A DNA stretch of 18,706 bases from Polyangiaceae bacterium (GCA_025936205.1 JAICTU010000138.1:1-18706), one strand, 5' to 3'; numbered from the stretch's first letter, positions 1 through 6,782 are shown. Notes: generated by a model from the letters alone, not told the origin. Made by a program: numbers and translations.

Positions 1-292
1 GGAGGGAGCGGGGCCCTTCGACTTCGTCTTCATCGACGCGGACAAGGCCAACATTCCCGAGTACTTCAGCTGGTCGCTGAAGCTCACACGCCCGGGCAGC
101 GTAATCGTGGTGGATAACGTCGTGCGCAAGGGCAACGTGATCGATGGCACGTCGAGCGACGTCAACGTGCAGGGTGTGCGGCGCTTCAACGAGCAGCTGG
201 CGAGCACTTCCGGCGTGAGCGCGACCACGCTGCAGACGGTCGGTAGCAAGGGCTACGATGGTTTCACGCTGGTGCTCGTGACGGGCGGCTGA
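1..292 (+). CDS. SAM-dependent O-methyltransferase, C-terminal part
   Basis: The reading frame is open from the left edge (codons begin at base 2) to a TGA at 290-292, so only the last 96 or so residues are visible. The piece DFVFIDADKANIPEYF followed by GSVIVVDNVVRKGNV is the signature of the class I O-methyltransferase family 3 (catechol/caffeoyl-CoA type): the IDADK segment holds the metal-binding aspartate, and VVDNV is the next strand of the Rossmann fold, with the second metal-binding Asp-Asn pair. The ending GYDGFTLVLV is also typical. Members methylate small phenolics with S-adenosylmethionine in the cytoplasm; the substrate here is unknown. It converges on the minus-strand genes that follow and none of the shared operators lies next to it, so it may not belong to the organosulfur set. 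The start lies outside the window. Confidence 0.88.
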   Translation, partial: EGAGPFDFVFIDADKANIPEYFSWSLKLTRPGSVIVVDNVVRKGNVIDGTSSDVNVQGVRRFNEQLASTSGVSATTLQTVGSKGYDGFTLVLVTGG

Positions 293-306
293 AGCGCAGC
301 CCGGCC

Positions 307-708
307 TCAGAACGGTCGGCTGCCGGCCAGGCTGACGCGCTGGAGCACGCGGCGGCTGTTCGCAGTGATGGTCCGAGTATGGCGATAGCTCACCGCTGCC
401 GTGTAGCCGCCGTCGACGTTGGCCACGAGCACCACGTCGGGTGCGGTGCCGCCGGTCGCCGAGGCGAGAACTGGCACATCCGGCGGGGACTGGAAGACGC
501 TGCCGAAGTAGGTGGCGAACGCCTTGAGCTGCTCCTGCGTCAGATCCTGTCCCTTGAAGATCAACATCTGGTGATCCAACAGGCCCTGCTTCAGATCGAG
601 GATCACGCGCGGCGGCAGCGGTCGACTGACGTCGAGGTCATTGACCACGGCGCCGAGCGGCGCGTCGAGCGGGGTCAGCAGCTTTGCAGTACCGAGTTCG
701 TTGCTCAT
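307..708 (-). pseudogene. TauD/TfdA-type dioxygenase remnant lacking its catalytic core
   Basis: From an ATG at 706-708 the frame encodes 133 residues; family members have about 280-300. The first 95 or so residues fit the N-terminus of a 2-oxoglutarate/Fe(II) dioxygenase of the TauD/TfdA family: APLGAVVNDLDVSRPL, then DHQMLIFKGQDLTQEQ and FATYFG. After NVDGGYT the similarity breaks down just where the iron-binding H-x-D motif is expected. The last residues, NSRRVLQRVSLAGSRPF, look like the far C-terminal strand of the same family. The middle, including the distal histidine and most of the jelly roll, is missing. A second frame across 380-410 reads GSGEL then SDHH, resembling the sequence at the H-x-D site, so a frame change probably accompanies the deletion. 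It is the last gene of the minus-strand unit headed by the binding protein at 2214, 31 bp after the frameshifted gene. It cannot be catalytic. Confidence 0.72.
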
Positions 709-739
709 GGCATCACCGTCCGGGTTCGAGGACGAGCGC

Positions 740-1085
740 TCAGCGTGTAGCACCGAGCGCTGCATGCCACGCCGCCAGACGAGAGGTACCGGTCACGTCC
801 ACGTAGGCGCGCAGCTTGAAGCTGTCCTCCACGAAGGTCAGCGCGCGTGTACCAGGGCCGCCCTGTGCGCGATCTCCGAGCGGCACCTCGATCTGATCTC
901 CTGGGCGGGCGTAGCCGTCGATCAGATCGATCAGCACCGCCTTCTGGTAGGGCCGTTCGTGGCCCTTGGGGTCGAATTTTGACGCCCAGCCGTCGCAAGG
1001 TCGCCGGGCTCTCACCGGGCAGGCTGGCGCGCGGCAGAAAGCGCGCGCTGACATAGTCGCGAGCCAGCGGGTCGACGGTGGGCAT
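740..1085 (-). pseudogene. unrecognised protein gene with a single-base frameshift
   Basis: Two overlapping minus-strand frames make one sensible protein if a base is removed from the TTTT run at 977-980 (AAAA in the mRNA). From the ATG at 1083-1085 the frame reads MPTVDPLARDYVSARFLP... to LRRLGVK. It then continues in the other frame as FDPKGHERPYQKAVLIDLID, GDQIEVPLGDRAQGGPGTRA and FKLRAYVDVTG, ending at the TGA at 740-742. The corrected product is about 114 residues, probably soluble, with no signal peptide or membrane segment. I do not recognise the family and assign no function. It lies 58 bp after the binding-protein gene and 31 bp before the dioxygenase remnant, all on one strand, so it is probably in their operon. 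The shift may be a mutation, a sequencing error in a homopolymer or, less likely, programmed slippage. Confidence 0.6.
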
Positions 1086-1143
1086 ATGCTAGAGGGCTCG
1101 GAGCCGCGCGGCGCCGAGCCCACCAGTATGCCCCCGCCGTGGC

Positions 1144-2214
1144 TCAGCTGCCGACCACGCCTTCCTTGTTCGCGGGCTTCCAGAAGTTCTCGAGCCCGAG
1201 CTGCTCGAGCGCCTGCTTCAGGAATTTCGGCTCATACCAGTCCTCGAAGCGGAAGGTGCTGCGGATCAAGCCGAAGCGCTTGGCTTCCTGGATGTTCCAG
1301 TTGTACTGGCTGATGATGTAGTCGTCGATCAGCGGGCTGGAGAGTGTCCGCAGGGATGCGTTCTGCCAGTCTTCCTTGTAGTTGCTGAAGGTCACCCCGG
1401 AGCGTGTCCAGAGCTGAAACACCGCCTCTGGGGTCGCCTCGCGATCGGCCATCCACTTGGCGGCGCGCACCAGCGTCTTGACGACGCGCAGTGTGTGCTC
1501 GGGATACTTCTCGATGAAAGCACGCGAGCCGACGAACGTGCAGTGCCGCAGGAAGCGCGGGTCGTCGCCCTTGCTGGTGTAGATCAGCCGGGTGACGCCC
1601 TGATCGCGCAGGGCGAGGTAGTCGCTGCCGCCGAATGCCGCGTCGATGTCGCCCGTGGCGAGAGCGGCCTTGGCAGTTGCGGTGTCCATGTTGATGGCCC
1701 GGATGTCGCGCTCGCTGAGGCCGGCCTTCTCCAGGATCTTGTTGGCAGCGAGCTGGTTGTTCGTGCCCTTAAACAATGAGACGCGCTTGCCGCGCAGGTC
1801 CTTCACCGACTGGATGGGGGAGCCTGCCGGCACCGTCAGATAGAGGTTCTGGCGAATCGCGGTGGCTGCCAGCACGCGCGTCTGGAGCCCGCCGGCCTTG
1901 CCGATGATCGAGGGCAGATCGCCGAGCAGGGAGAAGTCGACCAGGCCGTTGGAATAGGCCTCGTTCACCGCCGGACCCGCACCGCGCAAGAAGCTGTAGG
2001 TGACGCGGATGCCTTCTTTCTTGAACTCCTCCTCCAGCAAGCCGAGCAGGTGCATGGTGGAGGCGCTGCTGCCGCCCGTGACGGGGCGGTTGCCCACGCC
2101 TACGCCCGGCACGCCGATGCGGATGACCTGCGGCGCGTCCGCGCGCGCGACTCCCCCGCACAGCACGAGCAACGAGAGCAACAGACTTTGAATCGATCGG
2201 ATCACGTATTTCAT
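1144..2214 (-). CDS. periplasmic substrate-binding protein, SsuA/TauA (NMT1-like) type
   Basis: This 356-residue protein starts with a Sec signal peptide (hydrophobic IQSLLLSLLVLCGGVARA, cleavage probably after ARA near residue 25). The mature part has the two-lobed binding fold of aliphatic sulfonate/taurine/nitrate importers: IRIGVPGVGVGN at the start, NGLVDFSLLGDLPSIIG, VKDLRGKRVSLFKGTN, a helix NKILEKAGL and TGDIDAAFGGSDYLA. In this family it catches the ligand in the periplasm and delivers it to a membrane permease. No permease is adjacent; the two importers further along are its likely partners. It is clearly paralogous to the protein at 3397-4482. The ATG at 2212-2214 follows AGAGG by 8 bases in the mRNA, and the 16-bp operator ends 47 bp upstream, both supporting this start. 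It heads a minus-strand unit with the two broken genes after it. The substrate cannot be read from sequence. Confidence 0.9.
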   Translation of the reverse strand: MKYVIRSIQSLLLSLLVLCGGVARADAPQVIRIGVPGVGVGNRPVTGGSSASTMHLLGLLEEEFKKEGIRVTYSFLRGAGPAVNEAYSNGLVDFSLLGDLPSIIGKAGGLQTRVLAATAIRQNLYLTVPAGSPIQSVKDLRGKRVSLFKGTNNQLAANKILEKAGLSERDIRAINMDTATAKAALATGDIDAAFGGSDYLALRDQGVTRLIYTSKGDDPRFLRHCTFVGSRAFIEKYPEHTLRVVKTLVRAAKWMADREATPEAVFQLWTRSGVTFSNYKEDWQNASLRTLSSPLIDDYIISQYNWNIQEAKRFGLIRSTFRFEDWYEPKFLKQALEQLGLENFWKPANKEGVVGS

Positions 2215-2261
2215 GTGTTTGGCCTCTGCTGGACCTCAACGTATCGTGAGCCGATATTGTT

Positions 2262-2277
2262 GTCTACTATAGAAGAC
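2262..2277 (-). promoter_or_regulatory. shared palindromic operator, binding-protein 1 unit
   Basis: Read toward the gene, the site is GTCTTCTATAGTAGAC, in which 14 of 16 positions are palindromic. It lies 47 bp before the ATG at 2214. The central TATAGT resembles a -10 hexamer. It is nearly identical to the site before the porin (8048-8063), apart from two bases in the left arm. Confidence 0.8.
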
Positions 2278-2326
2278 GTCATCGCTGTGTCATCGTACCG
2301 CGTGCGAGATGCACCCCGCTCGCGAT

Positions 2327-2342
2327 GTCTTGCAAAATAGAT
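2327..2342 (+). promoter_or_regulatory. shared operator without an obvious gene
   Basis: GTCTTGCAAAATAGAT matches the common 16-bp consensus at 14 of 16 positions. No intact gene begins about 45 bp away on either strand: reading rightwards gives no convincing protein from 2371-2390, and leftwards a minus-strand ATG at 2293 stops after four codons. It may mark a lost gene, or act as a distal site for the operator at 2262, whose centre is 65 bp away. Confidence 0.6.
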
Positions 2343-2503
2343 ACAGTGCTCGTAACATGGACGGTGACAGGTGGTGCATGGGCAGGACGCGATACAGGCG
2401 CGGGGAGTTCGGCGGCACAGGAGGGTCTGGGCGAGCGCTTGCTCTCCAGCACGTTTCGGGGTTGCTGCCTCGCGATGCGAGCTGCGGCACGCTACTGGGA
2501 CGA
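2343..2503. other. gap between units with no supportable gene
   Basis: Together with the weak fragment at 2504-2699, this makes nearly 500 bp between the binding-protein start at 2214 and the GST stop at 2714. All open frames here are rich in Arg, Ala, Pro and Ser in the manner of shadow frames in high-GC DNA. I see no known domain, RNA gene or repeat. It probably holds remains of deleted genes. Confidence 0.5.
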
Positions 2504-2699
2504 GCGCGTGCCGGGCAGAGGTCGGAGCGGCGCGCAGATCGAAGCGCCAGCCGCCGGGTACTCGAGCAGCGACGGTGGCCTCGCTGCCCTGGCGCAGCGC
2601 CCCGAGCGCTGTCTCCCCCGGGGGCGGCGGCTCGCTCAGTCCACAAGCAAAGAGCTCCAGGAGCCCGGCGACGAGCCCGGCTCCTGATGCCCCTCGCAT
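2504..2699 (-). pseudogene. possible degraded lipoprotein gene downstream of GST
   Basis: A minus-strand frame starts with an ATG at 2697-2699, only 14 bp after the GST stop. It opens with MRGASGAGLVAGLLELFAC, a plausible lipoprotein signal with a weak lipobox (LFAC), followed by a Pro-rich stretch and SEATVAARVPGGWRFDLRA. Beyond about residue 65 the translation becomes Cys/Arg-rich and loses protein character, although the frame stays open to 2211. There is no strong ribosome binding site. The tight spacing suggests it was once the second gene of the GST unit and has lost its 3' part. I do not recognise a family, and it may be a chance frame. Confidence 0.28.
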
Positions 2700-2713
2700 C
2701 CAGCGTCGCGAGC

Positions 2714-3331
2714 TCAGCTCAACCCCTCGGCCTCGAGCGCCGCGCGCACTGCCGGGCGGGCCGCGATGCGATCGTAGTAGGGCTTGAGCACCGCCGATTG
2801 ATCGACAGCTGCAGCATCGAGCCGGCGCAAATTGCGCAGCACGTAGAAGGCGTAACCGTCCGCGACCGAGAAGCTGCCTTCGCCCAGGAACTCGCGCCGC
2901 TCCAGCGCCTGGGCCAGGATCTGGAAGCGCGCGTCGAGGCGCTGGCGGAAAAACTGCTTGAGCTCGGGGCTGGACTTGGGATTGTTGATCGGGCCGAACC
3001 CCTTGTGCAGCTCGGTGGCGATGAAGTGCAGCCACTCGTTCTGGCGCACGCGCTCGAAGCTGCCGAGCTTGGGCGCGAGGCGAGCGTCCGGCACCTGATC
3101 GGCGATGTGCTGAACGATGATGGCGCCTTCGGTCAGCACCTGACCGTTGTCGAGACCGAGCGCGGGCACATAGCCCTTGGGGCTGATGGCGAAGAAGTCG
3201 CCACCACCCTGCGTGAGCTTCTTGGCCTGGAGATCGACTTGTACGAGCTCGAACTGCAGCCCTGCTTCACGCAGGGCGATGTGCGGGGACAGAGAGCAGG
3301 CACCGGGGGTGTAGTAGAGTTTCAACGTCAT
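2714..3331 (-). CDS. glutathione S-transferase, bacterial beta class
   Basis: The 205-residue protein has the thioredoxin-like N-terminal domain (residues 1-80) with KLYYTPGACSLSPHI. Cys12 corresponds to the characteristic cysteine of beta-class enzymes, followed by Ser-Pro-His. VPAL near residue 55 carries the cis-proline, and LTEGAIIVQHIAD is the glutathione-binding turn (Glu-Gly replaces the usual Glu-Ser). The helical C-terminal domain includes EWLHFIATELHKGFGPI and the N-capping FSVADGYAFYVL. Family members conjugate glutathione to electrophiles or cleave thioether or ether bonds in the cytoplasm; here it may handle a reactive product of organosulfur breakdown (inference). The ATG at 3329-3331 lies inside a perfect 12-bp hairpin and has no Shine-Dalgarno sequence. 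The start is supported by family alignment and by the operator 44 bp upstream. A lipoprotein-like fragment follows. Confidence 0.92.
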   Translation of the reverse strand: MTLKLYYTPGACSLSPHIALREAGLQFELVQVDLQAKKLTQGGGDFFAISPKGYVPALGLDNGQVLTEGAIIVQHIADQVPDARLAPKLGSFERVRQNEWLHFIATELHKGFGPINNPKSSPELKQFFRQRLDARFQILAQALERREFLGEGSFSVADGYAFYVLRNLRRLDAAAVDQSAVLKPYYDRIAARPAVRAALEAEGLS

Positions 3332-3357
3332 GCTGCCGGTCTATCACCGGCAGCATG
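3329..3357 (-). promoter_or_regulatory. 12-bp perfect inverted repeat enclosing the GST start codon
   Basis: CATGCTGCCGGT (3329-3340), a 5-base loop (3341-3345) and ACCGGCAGCATG (3346-3357) form a perfect stem. In the GST mRNA the start codon lies in the 3' arm and a second, out-of-frame ATG in the 5' arm. No Shine-Dalgarno is visible. This could reduce or regulate translation. It lacks a U run, so a terminator is unlikely. Confidence 0.75.
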
Positions 3358-3375
3358 TTGATTCAATGGCGGAAA

Positions 3376-3391
3376 GTCTTTTATGAGAGAC
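3376..3391 (-). promoter_or_regulatory. shared palindromic operator, GST unit
   Basis: Toward the gene the site reads GTCTCTCATAAAAGAC, with intact GTCT and AGAC arms. It ends 44 bp before the GST start codon and lies in the 65-bp gap after the stop of the binding-protein gene at 3397, so the GST has its own control point although it follows that gene on the same strand. Confidence 0.75.
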
Positions 3392-3396
3392 AGATT

Positions 3397-4482
3397 TCAG
3401 GTCTTGGGCACCGACTTCGGCTTTCCGTCAGCGCCGTAGGGGACCCAGTAGTTCTCCAGGTTCAGCTCCTGGAGTGCCTGCTGCAGGAACTTCGGCTCGT
3501 ACCACTCGTCGAAGTTGAAGGTGTTGCGGATCAGGCCGAAGCGCTTGGCCTCCTCGATGTTCTTCTTGTACTGGGAGATCAGGTACTCATCCACGAGCGG
3601 GCTCGACAGCACCTTGAGCGAAGTGCTGCCCAGATCTTCCTTGAAATTGGCGAAGGTCACGCCCGAGCGGGTCCAGAGCTGGTAAACGGTGGCCGGGTTG
3701 GCGTCCTGATCGGACTGCCACTTGGCGGCCTTGACCAGGGTCTTCACCACGCGTGCCGTGATCTCGGGATACTTCTTGATGAACTCCTCGCTGCCGATGA
3801 ACGAGCAGTGACGATAGGAGAAGGGGTCGCTGGTATCGGTCGAGTAGATCATGCGTGCCAGACCCTGGTCGCGCAGAGAGAGGTACTCCGTCCAGCCGAA
3901 GGCCGCGTCGATATCGCCCGTCGACATCGCGGCCTTGGCCGTGGCCGAATCCATGTTGATGGCGCGGATGTCGGACTCCTGGAGGCCGAACTTCTCCAGG
4001 ATCTTGTTGGCGGTGAGCTGGATGTTGGTGCCCTTGAAGATTGCGACGCGCTTGCCGCGCAGTTCCTTCACCGACTGGATCGACGAGCCCGTGGGCACGA
4101 AGATGTACGTGTTACCGCGGATACCGGTGGCGGCGAGCACCTTGGTCTCGAGCCCGCCGGAGTGGCCGATGATCGAGGGCAGGTCGCCCAGCAGCGAAAA
4201 GTCGGCGAGTCCGTTGGCGTAGAGCTCGTTCGTGGCAGGGCCGGCACCGCGCAGGAACGACCAGGTGACCTGGATGCCGTCGGGCTTGAACTCGTCTTCC
4301 AGCATGGCCTTCAGGTGCATGGTGGACACGGTGCTGCCGCCGGTGACCGGGCGGTTGCCGACACCGACCCCAGGAAAGACCATGCGAATGACCTTGGGCG
4401 CGTCGGCACGAGCGATGCTCGTGGAGAGCATGAACAGACCGAGTGCGACGAGCCAGCGGATGAACTTGAGCGAGTGAGTCAT
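3397..4482 (-). CDS. second periplasmic substrate-binding protein, SsuA/TauA (NMT1-like) type
   Basis: The 361-residue product carries a Sec signal peptide (FIRWLVALGLFMLSTSIARA, cleavage near residue 26) and a mature domain closely similar along its whole length to the protein at 1144-2214: PGVGVGNRPVTGGST, SFLRGAGPATNELYANGL, LLGDLPSIIG, VKELRGKRVAIFKGTN, INMDSATAKAA, GDIDAAFG, and near the end NFDEWYEPKFLQQAL. Differences include WTEYL in place of GSDYL in the likely ligand-contacting region, so the pair may bind related but distinct compounds (inference). The ATG at 4480-4482 follows AGGAAA in the mRNA. It is divergent from the lipoprotein gene at 4638, sharing a 155-bp gap. The only good operators there lie 75-96 bp from this start, farther than elsewhere. 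It probably feeds one of the importers encoded on the plus strand. Confidence 0.9.
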   Translation of the reverse strand: MTHSLKFIRWLVALGLFMLSTSIARADAPKVIRMVFPGVGVGNRPVTGGSTVSTMHLKAMLEDEFKPDGIQVTWSFLRGAGPATNELYANGLADFSLLGDLPSIIGHSGGLETKVLAATGIRGNTYIFVPTGSSIQSVKELRGKRVAIFKGTNIQLTANKILEKFGLQESDIRAINMDSATAKAAMSTGDIDAAFGWTEYLSLRDQGLARMIYSTDTSDPFSYRHCSFIGSEEFIKKYPEITARVVKTLVKAAKWQSDQDANPATVYQLWTRSGVTFANFKEDLGSTSLKVLSSPLVDEYLISQYKKNIEEAKRFGLIRNTFNFDEWYEPKFLQQALQELNLENYWVPYGADGKPKSVPKT

Positions 4483-4557
4483 GTTGTGTTTCCTGTTCGC
4501 AATATTTCGAATTGGAAATCAGCCGCCGCAGCACGCCGCGCCGGCGCAATTCACACT

Positions 4558-4573
4558 GTGCCTAATAATGGAC
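4558..4573 (+). promoter_or_regulatory. secondary operator copy, 20 bp upstream of the perfect palindrome
   Basis: GTGCCTAATAATGGAC matches the 16-bp consensus at 13 positions and begins exactly 20 bp before the perfect palindrome at 4578. The same right-arm element (TTGGAC or GGGAC) sits 20 bp before the right arm of the sites at 12099 and 18135. The tandem spacing suggests two protein dimers on the same face of the helix. Confidence 0.5.
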
Positions 4574-4577
4574 ATTG

Positions 4578-4593
4578 GTCTTGTATACAAGAC
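4578..4593 (+). promoter_or_regulatory. perfect 16-bp palindromic operator between divergent binding-protein genes
   Basis: GTCTTGTATACAAGAC is a perfect palindrome and the most symmetrical of the nine sites. It ends 44 bp before the GTG of the lipoprotein gene at 4638 and lies 95 bp before the divergent ATG at 4482, so it could serve both. The TTGTATACAA core resembles operators of some GntR-family repressors (inference from memory). Confidence 0.85.
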
Positions 4594-4637
4594 TCTGGGG
4601 CTTTCCAACGCGCGGGCGGCGGACTAGGGTTCGACCC

Positions 4638-5696
4638 GTGGAAAACCATCTCTATCTCCTGGGCTCGCGTTGGCTTCATCTGGCTCGCCGCATCTTGCTC
4701 TGGCTTTCGCTGGGTGCGATCGGCTGCTCGCGCAGCGACGCCGCGACCCACCCGGAGCCAGGCGGCAAGGAGTTCGAGACGCTGGAGCTGCGCTATCAGG
4801 GCTTCCCGGGCATGGTGACCTTCCCCGAGCTGGCCGAAGACCTGGGCTACCTCGCGCCACTGCGCCTGAAGTACATCGGCAGCACGATCAGCGGGCCGCA
4901 GGACATCCAGACCGTGGTGACCCACGACATCGACTTCGGCGGCGCGTTCAACGGAGCAGTGCTCAAGCTGCTTGCCGGCAAGGCGCCGATCCAGGCGGTG
5001 ATTGGCTATTACGGCGTGGACCAGCAGAGCTGGGGCGGCTTCTTCGTCCTGCAGGACAGCCCGATCCACTCCGCGCGCGAACTGATCGGCAAGAAGATCG
5101 CCGTCAATACGCTCGGCGCACATCACGAATTCGTGCTGCGCGAGTACCTGTCGCGCAACGGCCTGTCAAAGGAGGAGGCGGCGCAGGTGACGCTGGTCGT
5201 GGTGCCGCCGGTGAACGCCGAACAGGCGCTGCGGCAGGGCCAGGTCGAGGTCGCGGTGCTGCAGAGCGTGCTGCGGGACAAGGCGATGGAGCGAGGCGGC
5301 ATCCGGTCGCTGTTCACGGATTATGATCTGTTCGGCGAGTTCACCGCCGGCAGTTACGTGATGGCGCGCGACTTCCTGGCGAAGAACCCCAACGCCGCCC
5401 GCCGCTTCGTGGAGGCCACGGCACGTGCCATCGAGTGGGCGCGAGCGCAGCCGCCCGCGGACGTGATCGCCCGCTTCGAGGCCATCATCCACCGGCGCGG
5501 GCGCGCGGAAGATACCTCGATCGTGAAGTACTGGCGCAGCACCGGCGTGGCCGGTCAGGGTGGCCTGATCCGGGACCGTGAGTTCGGCATGTGGATCGAC
5601 TGGCTCGTGAAGGACGGACAGCTGGCGAATGGACAGCTTCAGCCCAAGGACGTGTACACGAACGAGCTGAATCCCTTCTCCAAGAGCGCCAGCTAG
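4638..5696 (+). CDS. ABC-importer substrate-binding lipoprotein (NMT1/SsuA-like)
   Basis: The GTG at 4638-4640 is chosen because it lies 44 bp after the operator and gives a sensible lipoprotein signal: basic residues, a hydrophobic core ILLWLSLGAIGC and a lipobox with Cys30. The product has 352 residues. The mature part starts FETLELRYQGFPG and has the two-lobed fold: LAEDLGYLAPLRLKYIGST, DIDFGGAFNGAVLKLLAGK, LIGKKIAVNTLGAHHEFVLR, VVVPPVNAEQALRQGQVEVAV and an end TNELNPF. Lipid anchoring would hold it in the periplasm, probably near the permeases of the operons downstream. It is a close paralogue of the protein at 13520-14569 and only distantly similar to the two soluble binding proteins. 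The Shine-Dalgarno is weak. The gene stands alone: 219 bp separate it from the ATPase, which has its own operator. The ligand is likely an organosulfur compound by context only. Confidence 0.88.
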   Translation: MENHLYLLGSRWLHLARRILLWLSLGAIGCSRSDAATHPEPGGKEFETLELRYQGFPGMVTFPELAEDLGYLAPLRLKYIGSTISGPQDIQTVVTHDIDFGGAFNGAVLKLLAGKAPIQAVIGYYGVDQQSWGGFFVLQDSPIHSARELIGKKIAVNTLGAHHEFVLREYLSRNGLSKEEAAQVTLVVVPPVNAEQALRQGQVEVAVLQSVLRDKAMERGGIRSLFTDYDLFGEFTAGSYVMARDFLAKNPNAARRFVEATARAIEWARAQPPADVIARFEAIIHRRGRAEDTSIVKYWRSTGVAGQGGLIRDREFGMWIDWLVKDGQLANGQLQPKDVYTNELNPFSKSAS

Positions 5697-5736
5697 CTGG
5701 CCTTGCGCTCCGATGTCGGCAGGGGGGATTGCGCGC

Positions 5737-5748
5737 CGAGCCGGCTCG
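5737..5748. repeat. 12-bp palindrome after the lipoprotein gene
   Basis: CGAGCCGGCTCG is a perfect palindrome 41 bp after the stop codon at 5696. It could form a short hairpin at the transcript end but has no U run, so a terminator role is only possible. Nearby, 5795-5807 (ACTAAAATAGATA) matches just the right half of the operator consensus. Confidence 0.25.
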
Positions 5749-5855
5749 CCGCCTGACGATGACGCGTGACGCTCATTCGAGAGACATGGTGACACTAAAA
5801 TAGATATTCGGGAGCCAGGCACACGCTTTCACGCTTGCGTCCGAATGGAACAAAT

Positions 5856-5871
5856 GTCTTGTAAGATGGAC
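5856..5871 (+). promoter_or_regulatory. shared operator, ATPase/permease operon
   Basis: GTCTTGTAAGATGGAC ends 44 bp before the GTG at 5916. The core TAAGAT looks like a -10 hexamer, but no fitting -35 is visible. A GGAAC element lies four bases upstream. The leader also holds a GC-rich palindrome, GCGGCGCGCCGC, at 5876-5887. Confidence 0.8.
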
Positions 5872-5915
5872 AGTGGCGGCGCGCCGCGGTAGTGGAGGCG
5901 AGGCGGAGGATCCAG

Positions 5916-6782
5916 GTGACGAGCAAGATTGAGTTTGTGGGCGTCAGCAAGACGTTCAGCGTCAAGTCGGGCAGCTCGGGGGAGCGCTTTCTGGCGCTGG
6001 ACGATCTGTCGTTCAACGTGGAGGCGGGCGAATTTCTGGTCCTGGTGGGGCCCAGCGGCTGCGGCAAGTCGACGCTGATCGATCTGCTCGGCGGCCTCTC
6101 CAGGCCAAACAAGGGGCAGATCCTGCTCGACGGCAAGCCGATCACGGGCCCGGGGCTCGATCGCGGCATCGTGTTTCAGCAGTATGCGCTGTTTCCCTGG
6201 CGAACGGCGCTCGAGAACGTGGAGTTCGGGTTAGAGGCCAAGCGCCTGCCTCCCAAGGAGCGGCGCCGGGTCGCGCTCGAGCACCTGGAGCTCGTGGGGC
6301 TGACGGGCTTCGAAGACCGTCTACCGCACGAGCTGTCTGGCGGCATGAAGCAGCGCGTGGCGATCGCTCGCAGCCTCGCTTATGACCCGGAGGTCCTGCT
6401 GATGGACGAGCCCTTCGCCGCACTCGACGCGCAGACGCGCGAATCGCTGCAGGACGAGCTGTTGCGCATCTGGGAGAAGTCGCGCACCACCATCCTGTTC
6501 ATCACCCATGGCATCGACGAGGCGGTGTACCTCGGGCAGCGCGTCGCCGTGATGACGTCGCGGCCCGGCCGCGTCAAGCGCATCGTGGAAATCCCTCGCG
6601 AGTTCCGCCAGCGCCAGGAAGACGTACGTTCGACGGCAGAGTTCGGGCAGTTGCGCCACCAGATCTGGGCGCTCCTCCACGACGAAGTCATCGAGGCGGA
6701 GCAACAGTACCGCGCCAAGAAGCTGGGCGGCGCACAGCACCGGCCGCTGTCGCCGGAGCGAGGAGTATCGGCACATGGCTAA
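5916..6782 (+). CDS. ABC importer ATPase, SsuB/TauB type
   Basis: The 288-residue protein has all nucleotide-binding motifs: Walker [10 protein letters not shown] (residues 45-53), Q-loop FQQYALFPW (Gln88/89), signature LSGGMKQR (140-147), Walker B VLLMDEP (160-166) and H-loop His198 in [11 protein letters not shown]. The C-terminal [15 protein letters not shown] is typical of the nitrate/sulfonate/taurine importer ATPases. It hydrolyses ATP to drive import by the permease that follows. The start is GTG 5916: GGAGGA lies five bases upstream and the operator ends 44 bp before it. An earlier in-frame GTG at 5892 has no such support. The last eight bases overlap the permease gene, implying translational coupling. 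It is similar in family but not in detail to the ATPase at 11307, so the window holds two separate importers. Confidence 0.93.
   Translation: MTSKIEFVGVSKTFSVKSGSSGERFLALDDLSFNVEAGEFLVLVGPSGCGKSTLIDLLGGLSRPNKGQILLDGKPITGPGLDRGIVFQQYALFPWRTALENVEFGLEAKRLPPKERRRVALEHLELVGLTGFEDRLPHELSGGMKQRVAIARSLAYDPEVLLMDEPFAALDAQTRESLQDELLRIWEKSRTTILFITHGIDEAVYLGQRVAVMTSRPGRVKRIVEIPREFRQRQEDVRSTAEFGQLRHQIWALLHDEVIEAEQQYRAKKLGGAQHRPLSPERGVSAHG

Noticed and set aside
977..980. Programmed ribosomal frameshift
   Set aside because: The A4 run is shorter than usual slippery sites and no stimulatory structure is evident; mutation or sequencing error is more likely.
2211..3035. Long minus-strand frame across the GST gene and the upstream gap, ending in an ATGA overlap with the binding-protein start
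   Set aside because: Its first part is a shadow of the GST gene and its last part runs through the operators at 2327 and 2262. Only a short lipoprotein-like stretch at 2504-2699 deserves mention.
4505..4518. Imperfect palindrome TTTCGAATTGGAAA near the start of the second binding protein
   Set aside because: It does not resemble the shared operator, occurs once, and AT-rich palindromes of this size arise by chance.
3355..4818. 487-codon plus-strand open frame
   Set aside because: It is antisense to the second binding-protein gene and then overlaps the lipoprotein start in the wrong frame; no protein-like features.
5791..5807. Tenth copy of the operator
   Set aside because: Only the right half (AAAATAGATA) matches; the left arm is absent, so it was not counted.
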